DNA from: Brachypodius melanocephalos
Taxonomy: Eukaryota > Chordata > Aves > Passeriformes > Pycnonotidae
Length of the DNA stretch: 64,000 bases
NCBI GenBank assembly: GCA_013398615.1
Contig: VZSR01002364.1
Span: 1,967,772-2,031,771 of the forward strand
Direction: 5' to 3'
Made by a program: the position numbers and the translations under genes
The notes under the pieces: generated by a model
Seen by the model: the letters and a program-made list of their open reading frames with translations, nothing else
Told to the model about the DNA's origin: nothing
The model's database searches: none
Shown: positions 13,721 through 24,700 of the stretch, piece by piece
Numbering within the stretch: position 1 is the first letter of the stretch
Layout of the letters: each line of letters begins with the position of its first letter

Positions 13721-16700
13721 ATTTGACCTGATGTCTTTTGGGCTTTTATATTGCTCCCTATCCTCATAAAAGCTGAATAGCTGGTTATGGGGCAAGTTTC
13801 CAGCGAAAGAATGAAGTGTCAGCCAGGTGGAGTGTACTCCAGCAGTCCCCCACAGGGAAGTGAACCAAAACAACTGCCTTAAAATTTTGAGAAAATCTCT
13901 TCAGTAGTTTTGACACAAGTCAGTACAAAAGTCAGATAAGGCAGTTAAAAGAGAAAGTTTGTATTTTCTCACCTTCAGCAGCATTAAAAAATTCCAGAGC
14001 AAAAGTTACTTTAAGGTTGTGTTTGAGTTACATGCTAAAAATATGAGATAATTCATCACACAGGGGAAACTATCAGGAAATGTTTCTCATCATGAATACG
14101 GGGTAATGGAGTTGCAGGTGAGGTCTGTACCTGGTACTCAGAATACAATTTTCCAAAGAAATTGTAGATAGTTCATATGTAAATGGTTTGAATTTGCAAG
14201 CACAGACTGTTCTTGCAATTCATTATCTCATACTTTATGCTTTGCCAAGTTGCCAATTATAATACTCAAAAAAATCTAATCTTAAGCAAATTGTAGAGAA
14301 CAGTGGCATTCATAGCAATAGATTAATGCTGAGTATTTTAGTATCACCTGAAGGATACATCCAGATTGGGTTGAAGGAGACAATGAGTCAGAAGAATTAG
14401 GTTATCCATTTTGGTACCTTTTTTAAATTATTATTTAGTTCAATTTTTAATTTGTGTTGATTCCGGTACCATAAACCAGAGTAATTTTGATGGAGGTTTT
14501 GGGGGTTATGTGAAAGGCACTTGTGTTCCATTTAGGGGACTCAATTTTTTCTCACCAGCCTAAGGCTCTTAACATACATCTTATGAAAACGCTGAGGACC
14601 CTTGATTTCCCATGGTTTCAATGAAAACACCAGGTTTCTGCATTTCCTTTGTACCTTTTTCAGATCAACAAGAAGCTGAGTATGTACTCTTATATCTCAT
14701 TAGAGTAAAACTGAAGATACATTGCATGATTTGAAACTGGCCTCTAAAAAATAAACACTCAGTCACAGAACTCCAGGCGTATCTCATTCTTTCATTAAAC
14801 TGCAAAACACTCACTGATCTCAGTATTCATTTGTCTACTGAATCCTGGATTTAGGTTTTATTAAAAATAAGGAAAGTGCTACAGCAGTTTTAGAATCTTA
14901 GAAAATATATGTATTTTTGGTTCATGAGAAACAGTCCTTTGTTATACAGACTACTGTAGTGCTTGACAAGAATTTGCTCTGTGAGTACTTTGTAAGCATT
15001 AACTTCAATCCATTTATTTATGTTCATTCTTTTACAGAGGCTTGCAATCTCATCAAAACACAATCAAACCACTTCAGCTGCAAAATTCCACTCAAGTTAG
15101 CAAAGCCAGGTGTATCTATACTTCCAGCCTAAGGACTTTTGTCAGTGAGGTCTGATGCAATGCCCAGTGAAGACAATGAGGTGACCAGAAGAAAACAACT
15201 GCAATGCATAATTACTCAAAATACAATATAGAAGGGAAAAAAGGATATTTTCCTTTCCAAGTCTCAGAAAAACACTAGATGAAATATGCCTAGTTGTGTG
15301 AAAAGGTTTGGAGAAATTTCTCCTTAACCCACAGCACTGAATCACCCTTATGTCAGGCTCCATCTGTAGAGTTCTTACTCATGTAAATAATATAGGGCTT
15401 CATGTTTTCTCCAGTGATTTTTAAACCTTTGCATTTCACTTGAAAAAGAAGAAAAAAGGATAATCTCAGAAGCTTGAGTTTGCCTTTTCTAGGAGTGTGG
15501 AAGGGAGCAGATATAGAAGAATATTTTTTAATTGAAAGAATATTTAATTTATCCATAAAATTAAATGTGCAGTATTGAACACACGTGTAGTCATGCTTCC
15601 CATAAGAATATTGGATATTCAAGAGATTTGTCAATTTTATAATAAATTAACTGACACAAATAATTATGATACCATAATTAAAATTATATTGAAAATTATC
15701 TGTTTCTGAATTAATAAGTGTTGGAATAAAAGACCAGTTTCTAAAAAAAAATCTCATGTGATGCAAAACATCTTGCCTGCTCATTTGTGCAGACAGATAT
15801 GAACTACAAAAGGTAGTAACTGATGCTATATAATCAAGTAGGGAAGAAACTGTTACTGAAATTGAGAAAAATTATTTGTATTGCAAGCATTTCATGTTCA
15901 TGCTACCAAAAAGTCTGAACAGTCACTGTATATACACAGACAATGGCATATGAAATGAAGAAGTAGGGGAAAGACAGTAACAAAATGCCAGGAAGTGGTG
16001 GTTGTGTGGATGGGGGCTGTTTTGAGGTCCTTTGGTCAGTTCAGGGGAGCCACACTTGCTGTGCACGAGCCTCGAGCCTTGCAGTGCAGCATCAGAGCAA
16101 TTTGACAGAGCACCATCCTCACCATTCATGCAATCCACTCATCATACCAAGCACTAGAATCCTTTGCAGAGCAAAGGATTAAAACAGAATAACTAACATA
16201 TGAATGTTCCCATTTTAAGTTTGGCAAATTTCAGTGACAATGAGGGAACATAGTTATTAATAAGAACTGAGCCGTCCTTTCTATGATCTGAAAGCTGGTG
16301 GTGATTTCTCCAAACATCAGCCAGCTGTGCCTCGAGGCAGTCCTGTGAGAGGCTGTTCTCATGTTTTTACACAAGAGCAAGAGACTGTATAATGGAGGCC
16401 ATTACAGAGACCATTATATAGCTTTAAGTGTGCATGATCTTGAGTTTGAACATTTCTGCACATCCTCTGATAGAACCAAGGGCAATAAGTCAGCATATCT
16501 ATTTTTCTTGGTGAAGTGTTATTTAAAGAAAAATCTATGTTATGTATGGCAAAAAAATTAGGTTCTTTGCCTGGCATATGGATTTAGGTTTCCACTTCAT
16601 TTAATTCTGATGAATTTTTAAAATCCTGTTTATTTTGACCACCAAAGACCTGCTTCTATAATATATATCACATAAAATCTGTCCATCTCCTCACAGTGTC

Positions 16701-18679
16701 TACAGTTCATAATTGAGGAATGAACAGATAAACCATACAATTAGTTGAATTTCATTCTGTAGGAAAAGATGAAAGACAGTAAAATAGGTTACTGGGAAAC
16801 TGAAGATTTGAAAAAAAAATCAGTCTATGTCAAATTAAATTTAAGAGACATTAAAGAGAAAATGTCAAACTCTGAAATAAAAATGATCAATAACAACTAG
16901 GAAAATTATCACATGAGTATATTAATAAGACATATAACTTAAAATAAGAATGGCTGAGATTAAATAATAGAAAGTGAATAAATGAGAGGAAAATCTGTGA
17001 CACTTCCCAAAGGTAGAGCTGGAAGCTAAAGAAATAACTAGTTATTTTAAGTATCAGAAAATGGGCAATGGAATTATTGAGGATGTGAAGAGAGTGTATT
17101 GACGTGAAAATAAATTTTGGGAAAACATTACTGAAAATATTAAGGCAAGCTCTTTTTTGGCTTCAACAATAAAGATTTAAAACAGCTTGTCCTGATTTTG
17201 AAGTGTAAAGAGCTGTTGCCTTCAAGGTTATACAACTAGCAATTTCATACAAAGCCAAATGAATCAGAAAAAGATGTAGATCTTTTCCGGAGAAGAGGAG
17301 GGATTGGTGTAGAGAAAGTGACTGATACTAGAAGGTTCATCCCCCTCTCTCACCTCAAGTAGCAGAAAGGGAAGAGGAAAATGTAGTTGTCTGACAGCTC
17401 TAAGCTGTGGAGCACTACAGCCCAGACAATTGAATAAGCAGCACGACCACAAGAAGAAAAAAGGTGTCTCATAACCACCCAGCCCCAAAATGAGCAAGAG
17501 CAAAGGACCAAATCCAAATTCCACAAGTATGGAAGTCCTGAAGATTTTGAATATTAGTTCATTTTGTTTCATTTCATTTAAGAGAGCTGTTTCAGTCACA
17601 TGTTATTCATATGAAAAAGGTTTTTTGGCGATGAGACTATTAAATCCTCTGTTTTATATTTCTTATCTGCTGGGGTTTTGTTATTACTAGTATTACTGCT
17701 ATCAAATTCACGATCTGTAGAAAGATCAAACACTGCAATGGAAATTATAACCCAGGCCATTAAGAGCAGAAAAGCAAGCTTTCCCAGATAACAAACATTA
17801 TTAAAAGGGTTTTTTAATGGATAGAGGGAAGAAGTGAACCTGAACAGGTGTTCCACTTCTGCACACGACAGAAATATCAGGAATAAAATTATTAAGAATG
17901 TGTCCAAAAGATGTGGTGCTGGAAAGGAAGGTCCATGACTAAATTTTTTTTTCCTGACTTTTGTAATATGGTTTTAAATGTTAAAACTTCAAAAATGCTT
18001 TAACTTTATTAAAAATATCCTATCAATCACGAACTATCTCACAAGAAATCCTCCTGCTTTTCATACATCACTCTTCACCTATACCAATGTTTTCTGCCCT
18101 TGTGGTGAAGTTTATTGTCGCCTGAGTTGTGGCAGTTCAAAGCATTTATGGAAATACCTTGTAGATGCACTCAGTTAAAATTTTCAGTTTAAATAACAAA
18201 CTGAGAAGTCCTGAAAGCTTTTTTCTTAACCCAGGCACTCCATATGCAGAAGTGTTGGCACAACCAAAACTGCAGCATGGGGTCAGGAACAATTGCCTAG
18301 AAACAAAAACATCTAAAATTGGCTTTCTGCCTTAAAAGAAGAAAGAATCTTATCAGAGTATGCAGGTAGGAAGGCTGGATTAAACAGAGATGTTGAAAAA
18401 GCACTATGATACTCATACTCTCATACAATCTGTAAGTGGGCCAGCACAACTGATCACTCAACTGATATAAAAAAAGAATCTCTGGCATGTCACAGAAATA
18501 CTCATGAATAAAGGAAAAAAAAATCTTCCTTGATAATGTTAACAGTGAACATCTAGTATGGCTCTTAAAATCCCATTCTTATGCATAGAATTGGATAAAC
18601 AAAAGAAAGAATGACCTTAGATTCTTACCCTTTATTTGTCTTGAACATCACTCAGAGAACAAAGATAATAGACTTTCAT
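13721..18679. other. Unique DNA, no gene recognised
   Basis: I recognise no repeat family or gene. The two adjacent minus-strand frames at 17264-17599 and 17596-17907 (111 and 103 codons) overlap by four bases but have no recognisable domain and skewed, hydrophobic low-complexity composition. A perfect 10-bp hairpin is at 16158-16180. Confidence 0.55.
16158..16180. repeat. Short perfect inverted repeat (10-bp arms)
   Basis: The arms 'aatcctttgc' (16158-16167) and 'gcaaaggatt' (16171-16180) are perfect reverse complements separated by a 3-base loop 'aga'. No U-run follows that would suggest a terminator, and the stem is too short for a microRNA precursor. Confidence 0.85.
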
Positions 18680-18721
18680 CTTTTTCGGTTTTTTGTTTTG
18701 TTTTGGTTTGGGGTTTTTTTT
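18680..18721. repeat. G/T-rich low-complexity tract
   Basis: A 42-base stretch made almost entirely of T and G, with runs such as TTTTGTTTTGTTTTGG and GGGG followed by T8. It is simple low-complexity sequence about 170 bases upstream of the LTR element, with no coding or RNA signature. Confidence 0.85.
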
Positions 18722-18888
18722 GCAAGAAACGACATCTGCAACATATTTATAGGAAAAAATGATGCACTGTGTAATAAAAAACTTCCAGATATATGTGCAT
18801 GGTAGATAAAATAATTTGTGGACTGAAGTTGCACTGGAAAAGTTAACTCAGCTCTTCAGAAAGGATGATTTGTTATTTGTTATGTCTG

Positions 18889-19325
18889 TGTCCTGGCTCC
18901 AGCCAGGACAGGGTTAATTTCTGCAGTAGCCAAGAGGGGCCATGGCCAGGGCCCAGAGGTTGTTTTATACCACCTCATGCCATTTTCTGGGAATGGAGAA
19001 AGGATCCTTTCCAGGTCAGGGTAGTGTGGTTGCAGTCAGGTATCCTCCTGTGCAATGGTGAGAATTCACATGGGAATCACTCACCTTCCTTGTACAATTT
19101 TACTGTTAATGTTGTTGGTTACTTTTTATTTTCTTATCTCATTGCCATTTCCAGTAAATTGTTCTTATCTCAGCTCATGATCTTTGCCTTCTCTGCTTCC
19201 ATTCTCCTCTCAGTCCCATGCAGGGAATAGAATAAGACAGGGAAGAGGAGGCAAGCAGTGCATGTGCTGGAGTGGTTTCAGTGGGAACTCAGTTCAGGAA
19301 TACCATTCCTAAACCACAGCAGCCA
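18889..19325 (+). mobile_element. 5' LTR of an ERVL-class endogenous retrovirus
   Basis: The segment opens with TGTCCTGGCTCC, an inverted-repeat-like CCTGGCTCCAGCCAGG, and 'acagggttaatttctg', a start I know from songbird ERVL-type LTRs. It ends at a CA dinucleotide at 19324-19325 after about 437 bp. Four bases later comes a TGG (19330) beginning 'tggtgcccggtgtcggtc', where a tRNA primer-binding site would sit, so this is the 5' LTR and the element points rightward. A T-rich central part and 'cttatctca' motif are typical. I cannot assign the primer tRNA. No matching 3' LTR is in the window. Family assignment rests on remembered pattern and was not checked by search. Confidence 0.8.
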
Positions 19326-19655
19326 TATTTGGTGCCCGGTGTCGGTCATGAAGGGTTGAGATAACAACAGATCTGCCCAGAGNNNNNNNNNNNNNNNNNN
19401 NNNNNNNNNNNNNNNNNNNNNNNNNNNNNNNNNNNNNNNNNNNNNNNNNNNNNNNNNNNNNNNNNNNNNNNNNNNNNNNNNNTGGGAGAAAATGGGTCAT
19501 CTTTTGAAGGATTATTCTGCTCCAGTGGTTTGGAAGCTTACTCCTGAACAACTACAGGATTCTGATAAAGTGGCAGAATATTTGAAAGAAAAATCCTGTC
19601 CATTTCCAGAGAGGGATGGAGAATACCATTCCTAAGCCATGACAGACTGGTTTTT
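19326..19655 (+). mobile_element. ERV leader and possible gag remnant, interrupted by gap
   Basis: Downstream of the LTR lies a primer-binding-site-like sequence (19330 onward), then 100 Ns, then an open stretch of 50 codons from 19483 to a TAA at 19633. That stretch has balanced, charged, coding-like composition. Its frame stays readable for about twelve further codons before a TGA at about 19672. By position it would correspond to the start of gag, but I cannot name the protein from residues. Homology appears to end near 19655-19675 in AT-rich DNA. Pol, env and 3' LTR are absent, so the provirus is incomplete here, unless material is missing from the gap. Confidence 0.5.
19383..19482. other. 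Assembly gap (100 N)
   Basis: Exactly 100 N, the convention for a gap of unknown length. It sits inside the endogenous retrovirus, between the primer-binding site and the possible gag remnant. Any coordinate-based distance across it is unreliable. Confidence 0.99.
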
Positions 19656-19675
19656 TAGTCAACTCCTTCACAATC

Positions 19676-21629
19676 TTTGATATATATGTATATATTAAAG
19701 AGTTGTTGATGTACATGTCATGAAAAGTGTGAATTAGTTGTACTTTACTGACAAAGGAAGGTGTGAAAGGTTTCTCTACTGTCTCTAAACCTTTCAACAG
19801 CCTTTGACCACTTAAAGTACCTTGACCTCTCATTCCTGACCTTTTATTATCTCTTTGTTTCTCCTGGCATAAGCGTTTACTCATCCACACTGTGGACCAA
19901 AGTGGGGAACTGACCTCACTGACTGGCATCCAGCAGAGAAAATAATAGGTTTGAGTTGGTCAAACATCTCAGCTGCACAACCAGCTGCCCCAGCACACTG
20001 AAAGGGAATGGCAGAAATTAGCAGCTGGAGGTGGAACCTAATGCAGCCTAATTAAACCAGCACTGCTTTTGAAAAGTATGTACATCCCAGAGCAGCCTCA
20101 GGCTTCCTGAATGTTGATTAAATGTTAGACAATACCACAGTGTTGCAGCTTACTTTGCTTATTTTCAGTAGACAGCTTCATTCCAGTGTACATCTTTCTT
20201 TCAACACAAATTTTAGGTTGTGGACAGTGATGGACCTTGTAATTTTTACAATGTTATGGTGTGTGCCATAGGATTATATTTGCCTTAATTAAATTAATAG
20301 TTTAGATAGTAATGTTTTAACAGGCATATTATTTATAGGACTGTGTGTTTTAAACACATCTGGGCTGCTTTCAGGTTTGTTTTTTTTCTGTGCAGCTGTT
20401 CAGTAAATTGAGAAAGCGAAACTAAAAGGAGCATATTAAACAGGCACCCAAAGACTCTGTATTCCTTTGACGACATGTGGAACTGATAACTGGACTGAGA
20501 ACAAAGCTGGAAATGCCTCAGGATGCAGTAAGATGAGCCAAGAAAGTGAAATATATAATCCTCAGTAAAAAAAAAAATTGTCCTAACAAGAATACATAGT
20601 GTTATGATTTGACCAAAGGAAACTGACATTTGCAGGGATTTAAGAAGAAACTGTAAGAACTGTTTTCCCTGATAGTGCTGGAACTTGTGATACTTTCATG
20701 AGACTTCATGTATTTTACAACATGAAATGCCTTGACTCAGAGTTACTACATGTTTTTAACCTTTTCCCTTAAAACTCAAAGGCAAGATGCAATAAATCTT
20801 TCAGATTACTTTTCCAGAAAATGAGATGTGTGTGTGGTGTGCGTGTCCGAACCAAGAAGTATAGCTTTACTAATCAGGTAAATGGTACCTATTAACTACT
20901 GAATAATGGGACACATTCTTCCTTCACTGACCCCTTATTTGTCTTTAAGAAATCCACCTAAAAGGAAAATTAAATGTTCAGCTGATAATCTTATTTTCTT
21001 TATGTCTGCTTATTGAAAATAATAATGTGTTTTTGTACAGTTTTATAGCAGACTTTTTCATAAAACCACCAACATTGCAGCTTTCTACTCTGTGTAAAGT
21101 TAAAATGAATATTGCCATTTTATATCATAATACTTACCTAACACGAGGAAGGATTAGCTGCTATAACATCAGATCTTATACAAGCCTTAGGCTGTACAGA
21201 TAATTAGAGGCTGACAGGGCTCTACCACATGATCTTTCAGGGCACAAATAAGAACAGCTCTGTTAGGTTCCCGCTCTAAACTATCCCTTGGAAAAGTTGC
21301 TCTCTCTCCATTGACTGCTCGGAGAATTTAGGGAGATTTATCCTATGCTATAATTAGTTGGTGTGTATTCCTGCTCAGTACCAATGCAGAGATGTCCATC
21401 AACATCAGTCAAATTTCTACTCCATCTTCAGCTAGTACAGTGCAATTTGTGAAAATATCTCACATTAAGAATTCTGCTATATTGCCTGCTTGGTAGAAAA
21501 AAGAGATTCATAGCCTCAATTCATAATTCCCATTTAAAATTTAATTTTTAATATTAAGCATGTAAATCCGCTACCCATAAATAATGACAAAATGTTAGTA
21601 GAATAATTTTGCACAGTGCTCTCATGTAC
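19676..21629. other. Unique DNA, no gene recognised
   Basis: No repeat family, RNA gene or coding frame of note. A 60-bp interval with splice-like borders (20818-20877) is treated as a finding. Confidence 0.55.
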
Positions 21630-21720
21630 GTGGTGTGATTCTTGGAGTAGTCCTGTGCAGGGCCAGGAGCTGGCCATCAATGATCCTTAGGGGAACTTGG
21701 GATGTTCTATGCTTCTATGA
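21630..21720 (+). mobile_element. CR1 LINE terminal 3' end, short
   Basis: A very short sense-orientation CR1 tail: 'gtgtgattcttggagtagtcc', then 'tgcagggccaggagctgg', then 'aatgatccttaggggaact', ending in the characteristic 'gttctatgcttctatga' octamer-type terminus at 21720. Only about 90 bp of the element was copied, an extreme 5' truncation. Confidence 0.88.
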
Positions 21721-24700
21721 CTTTAATTTAACCTTCAAAGTAAAAGAGAGAAATAAAATGTGTTCATATCTGGCTTTGGAGAGTAAAATCCACAGTATCC
21801 ATATATAAAAGTACATCATTACTATTTCAAACAACCTGGAAAAATACATAATTGGTCACAATGTAGTATTGAAACGAAAGGAAAAATATATAGGTAGTAT
21901 TCTTGAAACCAAAATAACTTTATTGGGGAACTTAAACAACTTTCTTATTGTGCTTGAAACATCAGACAAAAAACCAATACACAGAAATGGATTAAAGCAT
22001 AGTTTAAAATGTTTCACATAAAGCAAAACAAATCAGATCAACTACCTAAATTTGAAAAGGAAACTTTAAGAACTCTTGGAAAACCAGGTAAGATGAGAAA
22101 ACAGTATTGAACACCGACTGTCAAAAAATGAACATAGAGGCTATGTGTAGCAAAATATCTGAGCTGGATTCTAAGATAAACCTTTTCAAATGGACATGTT
22201 GTAAGACTCGGGTAGGAAGAAGCAAGCACATCCTAGCAAGGAGAGTTTTGAAACCCAGCTCCACAGACATTCCACCAAGTTCAGCACCATCTTTTCAAAC
22301 AGACCTTTTCTCCTCTCCACTTCTTACCCACCACATTACTTTCAAGCTACTGCTTATGAAATCATGTAAACTTCATCAGGGAACTCAATTTGGCCTGAAA
22401 ATAAGTCTGTAGAAAATAACTCCCCAGGACAGGAATGAACTGTTGACATCATGGCAAAAACAGCCTAACCTGGCACTCCTGCTGAGAGAAACAGATGTAA
22501 TAATGTTGTCATAAATGAGCAAATAATTGTTGATTGTGCTTTTCAGATACAAGAGCTTAGTTCTCAACAAATGGTTTCTATACAAAGCGAAGAGAAAGAG
22601 CCATTTTATTTACTATTCTTGGAAGAGATTTCATTTATTGGACTAAAAATATGATGTTTACTTACACCTTGTGTTCTAAAAGAGGAAATACAGGGTTTAT
22701 GCCAATATTGTATGCTTCATGCTTTTTTTAATGCCAATTTTTGCATTTCACTTTGGCCTTTCAAGCCTGTAATAAGCTGGGTTGGCACAAACCAGAAAGT
22801 TGAAATGGATGAATACTTTCTTCTGCGCTAAATCTGAATGCTAATAGAAACAAAACATGTTAATTTTGGTAGGTAAATCCCACACATAATAGCTCTTCAA
22901 CCCTGGGGGAAAAACAGGGTGAAAATATAATGTAAATTATTCAACTTTGAAGTCTGATTCTCAGACTCTGTAGAAACTTGCCTTTTAACCTACCTTGTGG
23001 CAATGAATGTCTGAGGAGTAAGTGCAAGTGAAAAAGATCAATAAGCTCCACAGGTTCTCTGGACAGACACGACAAAAGTTTGTATTCACCTGAAACGGGT
23101 CTGTCATTCATAAAGATGGAGTGCAGAATTTCCTGTCACTGAATAATTCTTCCTCTCTCCCCCAGGTCAATTAAATATTTTGTCTTCACACAGAATGTGA
23201 GTATCAGGGGAAGGAGAGAAAAATAAATGAGGTACATTTTATTATATTTACGTTTTCTTATCTATTTTTAAGTAATTTTTTTTTTTGTTAAATACTTAAA
23301 CTTATCTGGAAATAATACAAAACCAGATGATAACTGGAAAAATCTAAGAGGGAATCTGGATAACTAGGCTAAAGATATCATATGGGGGAAAACTGAGGAA
23401 CTCAGGCAGCAATCCTTACCCATCTCTCTGGACAGTGAGGAATTATAAAGAACACATTAATTCCACTTCCATTCTATCAAAGATTTTCTTATATACTAAG
23501 GTTATCATGTCTTAATTCAAACAACTACCTAGATTTACCATTGTTCAGTACCTTACGTTGCAGTGGTAACTAAAATTCCAATGTTGAAGAGATTTTCTTT
23601 TTTCCAACCAACAACCTCTTTTCTCTAAACCTGTAACTACATACTTATTTGAGTTTCCAGATTTATGAATTCTAAAGTTATGTGAATGTATTTCCATAAA
23701 ACTAAGCTATCAGCTAAGAAAAAGAATTTTAAAACTGCATAAGAAGTGTATTCAGGCGGAAGAAGAAATCAACAAACAAAAATATTCAATTAATGGCAGC
23801 ACTTGAGAACCCTGTCCATATCTCAAAAGGCTGGGGATAAGAGCATAAATCTTATGTCTAAAATTTTTCGGGATTTTGTCATCTTTTATGCAAAGGATAA
23901 GATAAACAAGATATGACAACCCTGCCCATAGTTAGCCTGAAGCAATACTACTGCCAAACAGGTACTACCCAAAACAGAGGTTTATACAGCAGGGTTGCGT
24001 ACCAGAGCAGAGACCCAGAACACATTTTATGTCAAGTGCTCTGCAGCATCACGGCACATATTTATTTTCTCAGGCACACATATTTATAACTACAGCATAG
24101 CAGTGGCCAATGATGGCTGGTCCTTTGTCACATTGCTGTTGTGGAGGCAGAGACCGCTCTTCCAATGAGGAAATTCCCACACCAGACTCATTCACCAATG
24201 CCAAAAGTCAGTTTGTTTATCAGCTCATGCAGATAAACAGAACACCTGAACATCAGTGAAAACCAAGAATATACAAAAAGGCCTTAGTTAAACATGCTGA
24301 AGCAAGCAGCAGCTCTGTATGATGTCCTGTGTCATTGCTAGCATGAATCCTTCCCTCCAGGAAAAGGAAAGGCAGCGCAAAACTGAGATACTAACACCTC
24401 AGCAAAAAGTGGGTTGGAAGTTCACTGCCCTGTAAAAGACTCAGCTCCAGACCTGCCCCTTTTCACCATTCTGAAAAGATGGAACCTGAGTCAAACTGCT
24501 GCCCTTTGAAGTGGTTATCACCATGTAAACTGAGTTGCTAAATGGTTAGAGTGAAAATAATAACTTCTTTGATAAGTGTATTAATTATCAAGAAAAAAAA
24601 TCTCAGAAAATCTTTTTGTCAGGAGTTACAGTACACTGGTTTGTGAGTGAGGAATACAGGCAGCTCCCTGTATGATCATACTCTTTTTAAGTTACACAGA

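Noticed and set aside
17264..17907. Two adjoining minus-strand frames of 111 and 103 codons that overlap by four bases, operon-like
   Set aside because: The organism is a vertebrate, so operon-style overlap has no meaning here, and neither frame has a recognisable domain or splice context.
21138..21191. A 54-nt minus-strand interval with the strong donor TTAG|GTAAGT and a good acceptor
   Set aside because: The only open frame ends in TAG exactly at the donor, so it would not work as an internal coding exon, and no other support was found.
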